Shown: in pieces, positions 35,596 to 43,241 of the stretch | How positions within the stretch are numbered: position 1 is the first letter of the stretch | How the letters are laid out: each line of letters begins with the position of its first letter | Assembly (NCBI RefSeq): GCF_900091605.1 | Contig: NZ_FMCQ01000013.1 | Span: forward strand, 103,333-167,332 | Direction of reading: 5' to 3' | Length of the DNA: 64,000 nt | Source: Micromonospora tulbaghiae | Lineage (GTDB): Bacteria; Actinomycetota; Actinomycetes; Mycobacteriales; Micromonosporaceae | The notes under the pieces: model-generated | Told to the model about the DNA's origin: nothing | The model's database searches: none | What the model saw: the letters and a program-made list of their open reading frames with translations, nothing else | Translations under genes and position numbers: made by a program

Positions 35596-35609
35596 TGTAA
35601 ACGCTAACA
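35596..35609. promoter_or_regulatory. LacI-family operator, promoter-proximal copy
   Basis: TGTAAACGCTAACA is an imperfect palindrome matching the LacI-family pattern TGTTAGCGCTAACA at 11 or more positions. It is 72 bp upstream of the GH59 start. A second copy lies 55 bp further upstream. No LacI gene is in the window. Confidence 0.65.
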
Positions 35610-35663
35610 AGAGTTGCGCTGCGGTCCCGAGGTGCCGGTGGTGGTGGCCTGCGAGATCGCGAA

Positions 35664-35677
35664 TGTTAGCGCAAACA
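35664..35677. promoter_or_regulatory. LacI-family operator, distal copy
   Basis: TGTTAGCGCAAACA is a near-palindrome with a central GCGC, the second of two matching sites before the GH59-GH43-esterase operon. Centre-to-centre spacing to the first is 68 bp, about 6.5 helical turns. Confidence 0.65.
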
Positions 35678-35737
35678 TCGACCAGGGTTAATTAGAGCAC
35701 ATCCCGGCGTCCGGCGGGACCTCGCGTTGTCCCGGCC

Positions 35738-35782
35738 GGTGCCGGGCCGAGGGCGGCACAGTGCCACCCCCGGCCCGGCACC
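35738..35782 (-). terminator. Hairpin terminator after CE1 esterase gene
   Basis: A 12-bp perfect stem (GGTGCCGGGCCG and complement, 35738-35749 and 35771-35782) enclosing a smaller GGCAC/GTGCC stem lies 24 bp past the CE1 gene stop. Confidence 0.75.
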
Positions 35783-35805
35783 CCTGTCCGGGGTCGGCGA
35801 TCCGG

Positions 35806-37128
35806 TCAGGGACTGGTGCAGCTGACACCGCTGGGCGCGGTGGCCCCGTTGCCGGTGGCGGTGAACCCGAACGTCGTCGAGCCGTTTGCGCCCAACGTGC
35901 CGTTGTAGTCGGCGTTGCGGACCGACACCGAGCCGGTGGTGCCCGTGTTGACGCCGTTCCAGAGGCTGCTGATCGCCTGGCCGGAGGCCAGGGTCAGGCG
36001 TGCGGTCCAGCCGTTGAGCGTGCTCGCGCCGTTGTTGGCCACCGTGACCTCGGCCTGGAAGCCACCGGGCCAGGTGTTCACGGTCCGGTAGGTCGCTGTG
36101 CACGCGCCCGGCTCACCGGTCGGCGGCGGGGTCGTGGGCGGCGGGGTGGTGGGCGGCGGGGTGGTCGGCGGCGGGGTCGTGGGCGGCGCAGTGGTCGGCG
36201 GCGCGGTGGTCGGCGGCGGCGTGGTGGACGCGAACTGGCTGAAGAACCGCCAGATCTCCCCCGACGTCCAGGTCCGCGAGTCGTTCGGGCTGGACGACCC
36301 GTCGACCGGGCTGGGGGTGTGGTCACCGTCGAACGCGGCCCACTGCACCGGGTAGCCCTCGCGGCAGCCGGAGTACGTGGTGGTGATGTGGGTGAGGCTG
36401 CCCCGGCTCGGCTCGCGCGGGCTCTGCGCGGTGCAGCCGTTGTTGCGGACGAATGTGTCGCGCAGCGACCGGCCCATGGAGATGTTCAGCACGCTGTCGT
36501 AGATGCCGTGGATGCCGAAGTAGGCGACCGGCTGGGTGCCGCCGTTGCAGCCGCTGAGGTTGGCGCCGGAGATGACGGTGACCGCGCGGACGATCGTGGG
36601 CCGGGCGCAGGCCACCGCGTAGCTCATCGCTCCGCCGTAGCTCCAGCCGAGCGCGAACCGCTGGGACGTGTCCACGCAGAGGTCGTTCTCGATCTGTCGG
36701 GAGATGTCGTCGAACAGCGTCAGGTCCCGGCCGTTGGTGTTGGCCCAGCCGTTGTCGATGCCCTGCGGCGCGACGAAGATCGTGCTGTTGTTCGACAGCG
36801 GCAGCAGGCCGTAGTAGCCGGCCGAGGCGACGTTGTTCGCCGAGCCGTTCAGCCAGTGGAACCCGAAGATCAGCCGGTACGGACGGTTGCGGTCGTACCC
36901 GTCCGGGATGCGCAGGATGTAGCTGCGGTTCTGTCCGCCGCTGGAGATGGTGCGCGTCCCGCTGGACAGCGTGGGCGCCTTGCTGCAGCCGGCGGTCGCC
37001 GCGAGCGTGCCGTTCGTCGACGCCTGCGCCGTCTCGCCGAGACCGGCGCTGAGCGCGCCGCCGGCCGCCGCCGCGAGGAGCACGGCCGCGGCGGCGATGG
37101 ATGAGAGAAGGGATGTTCGTTTCGCCAT
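35806..37128 (-). CDS. Secreted CE1-type (feruloyl/acetylxylan) esterase with CBM2
   Basis: This 440-residue esterase starts at ATG 37128 with AAGGAGT 7 bp upstream. After a signal peptide (about 1-36) there is an alpha/beta hydrolase domain (about 50-300) with RSYILRIPDGYDRNRPYRL, the oxyanion region FGFHWLNGSANN, nucleophile in GWSYGGAMS and the His segment FDGDHTP. A PTTAPP/PTTPPP linker leads to a C-terminal CBM2 (about 340-440). It would remove ferulate or acetyl groups from xylan and so work with the neighbouring GH43 and SGNH enzymes. It is transcribed from its own promoter region, which carries the GTTATCGATAAC palindrome. Confidence 0.93.
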   Translation of the reverse strand: MAKRTSLLSSIAAAAVLLAAAAGGALSAGLGETAQASTNGTLAATAGCSKAPTLSSGTRTISSGGQNRSYILRIPDGYDRNRPYRLIFGFHWLNGSANNVASAGYYGLLPLSNNSTIFVAPQGIDNGWANTNGRDLTLFDDISRQIENDLCVDTSQRFALGWSYGGAMSYAVACARPTIVRAVTVISGANLSGCNGGTQPVAYFGIHGIYDSVLNISMGRSLRDTFVRNNGCTAQSPREPSRGSLTHITTTYSGCREGYPVQWAAFDGDHTPSPVDGSSSPNDSRTWTSGEIWRFFSQFASTTPPPTTAPPTTAPPTTPPPTTPPPTTPPPTTPPPTGEPGACTATYRTVNTWPGGFQAEVTVANNGASTLNGWTARLTLASGQAISSLWNGVNTGTTGSVSVRNADYNGTLGANGSTTFGFTATGNGATAPSGVSCTSP

Positions 37129-37486
37129 TGCTGGACTCCTTGCCCTGGGTGGTGGTGCAGGCCGGACCGTCCGTCGATGCCGACGTCGCCTGCGAAGAGG
37201 GCGCGGAGCCGCGCGTGCGGCCGGGGCCGAAGTCGTCCGTTGGCCGCCTGCGTCGGCGTGCATCGGCGGAGCGGCCCGGACTGGTCACCGACCGGCGGGG
37301 CGGCGAGGAAGGTGCCCTCGGGTCGCCTTGCCGATTGCGGGGGTGACGGGGAGCGTGCCCTTCGCTCCCGTGCCGGAACATAGCAGGTTATCGATAACAT
37401 GTTCAACCGGCCGGGTCCGGAGGGATGCCGGGTGGGCCGCCGGGTGAGCGCTCACAGGAGCGCGTGGCGCCGGCGTCGCCGCCTGC
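37129..37486. other. Intergenic region with CE1 promoter and operator
   Basis: This 358-bp gap holds no convincing gene on either strand; open frames here are compositional shadows. The only clear signal is the 12-bp palindrome at 37387-37398. The rest includes the untranslated leader of the CE1 esterase gene and the 3' end of the ROK repressor transcript. Confidence 0.6.
37387..37398. promoter_or_regulatory. Perfect palindromic operator GTTATCGATAAC
   Basis: GTTATCGATAAC is a perfect 12-bp palindrome in an AT-richer pocket about 260 bp upstream of the CE1 esterase start, flanked by CAG and ATG. It looks like a LacI- or ROK-type operator. It differs from the TGTTAGCG pair in front of GH59, so the two carbohydrate units may answer to different repressors. 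Confidence 0.5.
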
Positions 37487-38674
37487 TCAGGCGCGGTCGG
37501 CCAGAGCCGGCAGATCGCAGCCGGCGAGGGCGTCCGGCTGGGGTACGCGGGCGAGGTCCGCCTCGGCGAGCCCGAGCCGCCGGTACGCGGTGTGCAGCGC
37601 CGCGACCACGGCGCCCAGCGCGCCGGAGAGGTCACCGAGTTCCGCGCCGTGCACTGTCGCCTCGGCGGCGGGCACGATCTCGTGCAGCCGTCCGCGCAGC
37701 CGGACCAGGTCGGGTGTGAGCGCGTGGGAGATGCCGCCGCCGAGGACGATCACCTCCGGCTCGTACGCGACCACCGCCGCGGTGAGGATGACCAGCAGCG
37801 CCTGCTCGACGTACTGCCGGACCGGCGCCAGGCGCGGGTCGGCCGAGCGGAACACGTCGGCCGCGTTGTCGAACGACAGGCCGAGCTCGCGGGCGCGGGC
37901 GAGGATGCCGGACCCGCTGATGATCCGTTCGAGCGGCGCGCCGAGCGGACCGGCGGGCAGGTGGCCGAACTCGCCGACCAGGCCGCTGCGGCCCCGGAAC
38001 AGTCGGCGGTCGATCGCCACGCCGGCGCCGAGCCCTGCCCCGATGGTGAGCATCACCGCGGTCTGCGCGTCCCGGGCGGCGCCGAAGCGCAACTCCCCGA
38101 GCAGCGCGTAGTTGGAGTCGTTGTCCACCTCGACCGCGGTGCCCAGGTGCTTCTCCAGCAGCCGCAGGAACTGCGGATCCTCCACCTGTGGCAGGTTCGG
38201 GGCGTTGGAGACCGCGCGGTCGCCCTGCCGGACGGCGCCGGGCAGGCCCACCGCGACGCAGTCGAGCCGCTCCCGGTCGGCGCCGACGGTCGCGACGATC
38301 AGGTCGGCCAGCCACTGGGCCAGCCGGGGGGCGTCGTAGTCGGCGGGCGTGGGCACGGTCCGGCCGGTCAGCGGCTCGGCGGCGAGGTCGGCGACCACCA
38401 GCCGGACGTTGGAGCCACCGACGTCGACCCCGCAGACGACGCCGCGTCCGGCGGCGATCGCCACCTGGGTGGCCCGCCGGCCCCGGGCGGTGGTCGGCGC
38501 GCCGTCGGTCTCGGTCAGCAACCCTTCGTCGAGCAGTTGTTCCACGATGCGCGACACGGTGGCGGGGGAGAGGTCGGTCTCGTGGCCGATGGCCGTGCGG
38601 CTCACCGGACCGTGGGTCAGCACGTGGGCCAGCACTGTGGACCGGTTCGCCGCCCGGGGTGCTCGAGATTCCAC
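37487..38674 (-). CDS. ROK-family transcriptional repressor
   Basis: This 395-residue regulator has an N-terminal winged helix-turn-helix (about 8-65, VSRTAIGHETDLSPATVSRIVEQ) and a C-terminal ROK sugar-kinase fold (about 80-370) with the phosphate-binding GVDVGGSNVRL and catalytic-type DNDSNYALLGE. The zinc-binding CxCGxxGC motif of many ROK proteins is missing (GAPLERIISGSGI in its place). The start GTG 38674 has GGAGG 5 bp upstream. It is divergent from the sugar ABC operon and most likely represses it, released by the imported or phosphorylated sugar. Confidence 0.92.
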   Translation of the reverse strand: MESRAPRAANRSTVLAHVLTHGPVSRTAIGHETDLSPATVSRIVEQLLDEGLLTETDGAPTTARGRRATQVAIAAGRGVVCGVDVGGSNVRLVVADLAAEPLTGRTVPTPADYDAPRLAQWLADLIVATVGADRERLDCVAVGLPGAVRQGDRAVSNAPNLPQVEDPQFLRLLEKHLGTAVEVDNDSNYALLGELRFGAARDAQTAVMLTIGAGLGAGVAIDRRLFRGRSGLVGEFGHLPAGPLGAPLERIISGSGILARARELGLSFDNAADVFRSADPRLAPVRQYVEQALLVILTAAVVAYEPEVIVLGGGISHALTPDLVRLRGRLHEIVPAAEATVHGAELGDLSGALGAVVAALHTAYRRLGLAEADLARVPQPDALAGCDLPALADRA

Positions 38675-39046
38675 GCCCACCTCCGCCGATTTTATTTCCG
38701 CCCGAATGTTAAAGCCGCGCCGCCTCCCCGGCAACCCCCGGCGCGTGTCGCCCGGCATCGGTGCGCGGTGGACATCGAGGCCCGTCTTCCCGCCGCCTCA
38801 CGCGGGCGTGAAAGCCCAGGTCAAGCGCTATGGCGGTGGCTCGGAACGAGTGGGAGGAATCTCTGACCAGCACTCTTGACGGAGTGTGATGACCGCGATA
38901 ATACTTTCACCCTGAACGGAAATAGAGGTCGCCGGCCCCCAGGGACGGCGGCGGGTGCCCCCGCACGCGCCGTGCCGGTCGCATCGGACCCCCGTGTCAG
39001 TCCGGAATCACCGGTTCCAGACCCCGTTGCTGTGAAGGGAAGAGCA
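38675..39046. other. Divergent promoter region between ROK repressor and sugar operon
   Basis: This 372-bp region holds no gene. It includes a promoter-like pair at 38876-38904 for the rightward operon, and two copies of the 8-mer CGGAAATA in opposite orientation (minus strand 38693-38700, plus strand 38917-38924), one close to each divergent start. A leader of about 130 bases precedes the binding-protein gene. Confidence 0.6.
38876..38904 (+). promoter_or_regulatory. Sigma-70-like promoter of sugar ABC operon
   Basis: TTGACG (38876-38881) is followed after 17 bases by TAATAC (38899-38904), embedded in an AT-rich stretch unusual for the region. Transcription would start near 38911, just upstream of the CGGAAATA motif. 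Confidence 0.55.
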
Positions 39047-40162
39047 ATGATTCTCAGCCGTAGACGTGGTGCCGCCCTCGGCGCGCTCTGCGCCCTGGCG
39101 CTCATGGTCGGCGCCTGCTCGAACGAGACCTCCGGGAGCGGCGGCGCGTCGAGCGGCCCGCGTACCGAACCCAGCCTGTCGTTCGTCGGCCCCGGCGGCG
39201 AGACGCCGACCGCCGCCGACCAGCTCTCGCTCACCCCCGAGGAGCGGCAGAAGGTCAAGGACGGCGAGTACTCCGCCGCCTTCGTCTGGCACGAGGGCTC
39301 CGCGCTGACCAAGGCCGTGGAGTCCGGCGTCCGCAAGGAGTTCGACCAGCTCGGCATCAAGGTGCTGGCCAGCACCAGCGCCGAGTTCGACGCGGCCCGG
39401 CAGGCCAACAACGTGCAGACCGTCCTGGCGCTCAAGCCCGACCTGATCGTCACCATCGCGGTCGACCCGACCGCGGCGGCCGCGGCCTTCAAGCCCGCCG
39501 TGGACGCCGGCGTCAAGCTCGTCGTGATGACCACCCCGCCGAAGGGCTACAAGTCCGGCGAGCAGATCGTCGGCATCGTCACCGCCGACCTGACCGCGTT
39601 CGGCAAGGCAAACGCGGAGATGCTCGGCAAGGCGCTCGGCGGCAAGGGCAAGGTCGGCTACGTCTACCACGACGCCGACTTCTGGTTCACCAACCAGCGG
39701 GACAAGGCGTTCAAGGACTGGCTGGGCTACCTCTACCCGGACATCGAGATCGTCGAGGAGGCCGGGTTCTCCGACCCGGCGCGTACCGAGGACATCGCCA
39801 CCGCGATGCTGACCCGCCACGCCGACCTCAAGGGCGTCTACGTCGCCTGGGCCACCGCCGCCGAGGGCGTGCTCGCCGCGACCCGCCAGCAGGGCCGCAC
39901 CGACGTCAAGATCGTCACGAACGACCTGGAGGCGAACCTCGCCGCCGACATGGTCAAGGGCGGCAACGTCGCCGGCGTCGTCGCCAACGGCTCGACCCGC
40001 CTCGGCGAGAACCTGGGCGTCGTCGCCGCGTACGGCCTGCTCGGCAAGAAGGCCCCGGAACTGGTCGTCGGATCGCCGATGGCCGCCACCAAGGACAACA
40101 TCGCCGACGCCTGGCGCGACGACTACGGCCAGGAGCCCCCGGCCGAGGTGCTCGGCAACTGA
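39047..40162 (+). CDS. Ribose-type ABC transporter substrate-binding lipoprotein
   Basis: This 371-residue lipoprotein has a signal with lipobox MVGAC (Cys24). The mature part is a Peripla_BP_4 fold: EYSAAFVWHEGSALTKAVESG, then VLASTSAEFDAARQANNVQT, ALKPDLIVTIAVDP, VVMTTPPKGY, GKVGYVYHDADFWF and KGVYVAWATAAEGVLAA. It is RbsB-like, but its ligand is unknown. ATG 39047 has GAAGGGAAGAG upstream. A hairpin directly downstream (40174-40209) could raise its level over the other operon genes. Confidence 0.92.
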   Translation: MILSRRRGAALGALCALALMVGACSNETSGSGGASSGPRTEPSLSFVGPGGETPTAADQLSLTPEERQKVKDGEYSAAFVWHEGSALTKAVESGVRKEFDQLGIKVLASTSAEFDAARQANNVQTVLALKPDLIVTIAVDPTAAAAAFKPAVDAGVKLVVMTTPPKGYKSGEQIVGIVTADLTAFGKANAEMLGKALGGKGKVGYVYHDADFWFTNQRDKAFKDWLGYLYPDIEIVEEAGFSDPARTEDIATAMLTRHADLKGVYVAWATAAEGVLAATRQQGRTDVKIVTNDLEANLAADMVKGGNVAGVVANGSTRLGENLGVVAAYGLLGKKAPELVVGSPMAATKDNIADAWRDDYGQEPPAEVLGN

Positions 40163-40173
40163 CGCCGGGCCGT

Positions 40174-40209
40174 GAGGTCCGGGGCCTCCCCGAACGGGCC
40201 CCGGACCTC
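40174..40209 (+). terminator. Intra-operon hairpin after binding-protein gene
   Basis: A perfect 13-bp stem (GAGGTCCGGGGCC and complement) with a 10-base loop follows the binding-protein stop and precedes the hydrolase gene by about 60 bp. It may be a partial terminator or mRNA stabiliser, giving more binding protein than transporter. Confidence 0.6.
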
Positions 40210-40271
40210 GCCGGACGCGGCCCGGCCCACCGCCGGGCCCGCGACCACCGCGAGACGAGAGGAAGAAGCAC

Positions 40272-41264
40272 ATGGGGTACGTCCAGACAGTCCTCGGGCC
40301 GGTGCCTCCCGAGTCGCTCGGCCGGGTGCTGAGCCACGAGCACCTCGGCGCGCTGGTGCCCGGGCCGTGGCTGTCCGGCGGCACCGGGGACGACCGCGCC
40401 GACCTCGCCGCCGACGCGGTGAGCGGCCTGCCGGAGCTGGGCTTCGGCACGATCGTGGACCTGTCCCCGTACGAGGTGGTCGGTCACGACGTGACGCTGC
40501 TGCGTGACGTGGCCCGGCGTACCGGCCTGCACGTGGTCGCCGGATCGGCGATCTACCTGGAGCCGTACTCCCCGGGCTGGGCGCTGACCGCGAGCGTCGA
40601 CGAGATGCGTGAGCGCTTCGTCGCCGACGCCACGATCGGCGTCGGGGACACCGGGATCAAGGTGGGCATCTTCGGCGAGCAGGCCACCGGCCTCGACGAG
40701 ATCACCCCGCACGAGGAGAAGTGCCTGCGCGCCGCCGCCCGCGCCCACGTCGCCACCGGCCTGGCGGTGAACACCCACACCACCCACGGCACGATGGCGC
40801 TGGAGCAGGTCGAGATCCTGCGCGAGGAGAAGGCCGACCTCTCCCGCGTCGTCATCGGCCACCTGGACATCAACCCCGACCCGGACTACCTGCGGGCCGT
40901 GCTGGCCACCGGCGTGAACATCGCCTTCGACACGCTCGGCAAGCAGTTCTGGGACTTCGTGCTCGCCCCGCTGCCGGACAACCCGCCGGAGGGCGAGTTC
41001 GCCAAGCGCGCGTACCACCGGCCCGACCGGGCCCGGCTGGACATGCTTGCCGGACTGGTCCGGGACGGCTACGCCGACCGGATCCTGCTCTCGATGGACC
41101 TGACCGGCGCCGAGGCGTACCTGAACCCGGGCACGCACGGCCGCCTCGGGTACTCGTACCTGGGCGCGGAGATCGTGCCGGGTCTCGCCCGGCTCGGTGT
41201 GCCGCCGGAGGCGATCGACCAGATGCTGGTGGCCAACCCGGCCCGGCTCCTGACGGTCGGCTGA
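40272..41264 (+). CDS. Phosphotriesterase-family metal-dependent hydrolase (Php-like)
   Basis: This 330-residue amidohydrolase-superfamily barrel begins MGYVQTVLGPVPPESLGRVL. The metal ligands are His22 and His24 (SHEHLG), the bridging lysine in GIKVGIFGE, histidines in NTHTTHG and VIGHLDINPD, and the catalytic Asp in LLSMDLTG. This is the phosphotriesterase-related group, whose natural members include lactonases and E. coli Php. In E. coli, php is in the yhf operon with yhfX; a YhfX-like gene is in this operon too. It could hydrolyse a sugar lactone or phosphodiester; the substrate is unknown. Confidence 0.92.
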   Translation: MGYVQTVLGPVPPESLGRVLSHEHLGALVPGPWLSGGTGDDRADLAADAVSGLPELGFGTIVDLSPYEVVGHDVTLLRDVARRTGLHVVAGSAIYLEPYSPGWALTASVDEMRERFVADATIGVGDTGIKVGIFGEQATGLDEITPHEEKCLRAAARAHVATGLAVNTHTTHGTMALEQVEILREEKADLSRVVIGHLDINPDPDYLRAVLATGVNIAFDTLGKQFWDFVLAPLPDNPPEGEFAKRAYHRPDRARLDMLAGLVRDGYADRILLSMDLTGAEAYLNPGTHGRLGYSYLGAEIVPGLARLGVPPEAIDQMLVANPARLLTVG

Positions 41265-42241
41265 TGGCCGCGCATCCGCGTCCGTCCGGCTACGTCGCCG
41301 GCGTCGACCTCGGCGGCACCAAGCTGCGGGCCGCGCTGGCCGACCTCGACGGTCTCATCGTGGACGAGCAGGTGCAGCCGACCGATCCCCGGGGCGGTAC
41401 GGCGGTCGCCGCGCAGATCGACGCGCTGCTGCGCGAGCTGGCCGTCCGGGCCGGCGTCGCCTGGACCGACGTGCGGGCCAGCGCGATCGGCCTGCCCGGC
41501 GTACCCGACCCGGCGACCGGCGCCATCGAGCTGTCGCCGAACGTCTCCGACCTGGAGGCCCTCGACGTGCGGGCCGAGCTGACCCGCCGGCTGGGCCACC
41601 CGGTCGTGCTGGACAACGACGTCAACATGGCCGCCGCCGGCGAGCAGTGGCTGGGCAGCGGGCGTACCCACAGGCACTTCGTGTTCGTGGCGGTCGGCAC
41701 CGGTGTCGGCATGGGCATCGTGCTCAACGGCGAGCTGGTCCGCGGCGCGCGCGGCGCGGCCGGGGAGATCTCCTACCTGCCCCTGGGCACCGACCCGTTC
41801 GACAAGGACAACCAGGTGAAGGGCGCGCTGGAGGAGGCGGTCGCCGGCGCGGCCCTCGCCGCCCGCTACCGGGCGGTGTCCGGCGAGCAGGCGAGCGTGC
41901 CCGACGTCTTCGACCGGGCCGCGGCCGGTGACCCGGACGCCCTCGCGGCCATCGACGAGGAGGCCCGGCTGATCGCCCTGGCCGTCGTCGCGGTCGCCGC
42001 CGTCCTGGACCCGGAGGCGGTCGTCCTGGGCGGCGGCATCGGCTCCCGCGCCGAACTCGTCGAACCGGTCCGGCGCTGGGTCGCCGCGCTCAGCGCGGAC
42101 GCCCCGTTGATCAAGACCAGCCGGCTCGGCGACCGGGCCGGCCTGCTCGGCGCCGTCGCGGTCGCCCGCCGGGAGGCCGGCGTACGCGACGACTCACCGG
42201 CCCACCGGAACACCTCTTTCCAGACAGCGGAGGGACGATAG
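41264..42241 (+). CDS. ROK-family sugar kinase
   Basis: This 325-residue protein has the ROK ATP-binding start VAGVDLGGTKLRAALADL, the IGLPGVPDP segment, catalytic base in VLDNDVNMAAAGE, the glycine motif VGTGVGMGIVLNG and VVLGGGIGS near the C-terminus. The usual ROK metal site is altered: GEISYLPLG has Tyr where His is normal, and there is no CxCGxxGC. ATG 41264 overlaps the preceding stop (TGATG). It lacks a DNA-binding domain, so it is a kinase, likely phosphorylating the imported sugar; the changed zinc site suggests an unusual substrate or loss of zinc. Confidence 0.88.
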   Translation: MAAHPRPSGYVAGVDLGGTKLRAALADLDGLIVDEQVQPTDPRGGTAVAAQIDALLRELAVRAGVAWTDVRASAIGLPGVPDPATGAIELSPNVSDLEALDVRAELTRRLGHPVVLDNDVNMAAAGEQWLGSGRTHRHFVFVAVGTGVGMGIVLNGELVRGARGAAGEISYLPLGTDPFDKDNQVKGALEEAVAGAALAARYRAVSGEQASVPDVFDRAAAGDPDALAAIDEEARLIALAVVAVAAVLDPEAVVLGGGIGSRAELVEPVRRWVAALSADAPLIKTSRLGDRAGLLGAVAVARREAGVRDDSPAHRNTSFQTAEGR

Positions 42242-43222
42242 ATGACCCACACGGATGCGGCGGTGAAGACCAGCGCCGTCCCGGCCTGGCGCCGGATCAA
42301 CTGGCGCGACTACGTGGTCTACATCGGCTTCGCGGTCGTGTTCCTGTTCTTCGCCGTCACCCAGGGCAGCAACGGCTTCCTGACCACGAGCAACCTCACC
42401 AACATCGTCATCCAGACCGCGCCGATCACGATCATGGCGGTCGGGCTGGTCTTCGTACTGGCCGCCGGTGAGATCGACCTGTCCATCGGGTCGGTCGTCG
42501 CGCTCTCCGCGCTCGTCGGCGCGGTGACGTTGCGCGAGACCGACAGCATGCTGCTCGGCGTGGCCGCGGGCCTCGCCGCCGGCGCGGCGGTCGGCCTGGT
42601 CAACGGCGTCTTCGTGACCCTCGTGCGGCTGCCCAGCTTCCTGGTCACACTCGCCACCATGGGCGCGGTGGCCGGTCTGGCCCGCGAGGTCACCGGCCTG
42701 CAGTCGGTGCCGGTCAGCAACGACGCGTTCCTGTCCTTCTTCGGCCAGGGCGAGATCCTCGGCATCCCCGGCCTGGTGCTCTGGTCGGTGGCGGCGGCAG
42801 TGGTCGGCTACCTCGTGCTGCGGCAGACCCGGTACGGCGCGCACACGCTCGCCATCGGCGACAACGTCGCGGCGGCCCGGGTCAGCGGCATCAAGGTGAT
42901 CCGCGTCAAGATCATGGTGCTGATGGGCAGCGCGATGTGCGCCGCGCTCGCCGGCCTGCTGTACGCCGGCCGCCTCCAGGGCGCCCGGTACACCCTCGGC
43001 GAGGCCGACCTGATGTCCGTGATCGCCGCCGTGATCGTGGGCGGGACCAGCCTCTTCGGCGGCAAGGGCTCGATCGTCGGCGCGGTGCTGGGCAGCCTGC
43101 TGATGGGCATGCTCAACAACGGCCTGATCCTGGCCGGCCTGTCCGTGTCGCAGCAGATGATGGCGCGCGGCGCGATCATCCTGGTGGCCGTCTCCCTCTC
43201 GCTGCGCGAGCGGCGAAGCTGA
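42242..43222 (+). CDS. Ribose-type ABC sugar transporter permease
   Basis: This 326-residue RbsC-like permease has eight to ten hydrophobic spans. Family markers are FVLAAGEIDLSIGSVVAL near residue 75, NGVFVTLVRLPSFLVTLATM, GDNVAAARVSGIKV (the ATPase-contact loop) and VIAAVIVGGTSLFGGKGS. It starts directly after the kinase stop at an ATG with CGGAGGG upstream. It pairs with the binding protein and the ATPase at 44504. Confidence 0.94.
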   Translation: MTHTDAAVKTSAVPAWRRINWRDYVVYIGFAVVFLFFAVTQGSNGFLTTSNLTNIVIQTAPITIMAVGLVFVLAAGEIDLSIGSVVALSALVGAVTLRETDSMLLGVAAGLAAGAAVGLVNGVFVTLVRLPSFLVTLATMGAVAGLAREVTGLQSVPVSNDAFLSFFGQGEILGIPGLVLWSVAAAVVGYLVLRQTRYGAHTLAIGDNVAAARVSGIKVIRVKIMVLMGSAMCAALAGLLYAGRLQGARYTLGEADLMSVIAAVIVGGTSLFGGKGSIVGAVLGSLLMGMLNNGLILAGLSVSQQMMARGAIILVAVSLSLRERRS

Positions 43223-43241
43223 CCCGGAAGGAAGCACACGC

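Noticed and set aside
37129..37486. Several open frames in the CE1 upstream gap
   Set aside because: They have shadow-like composition, no ribosome sites and run across the operator palindrome.
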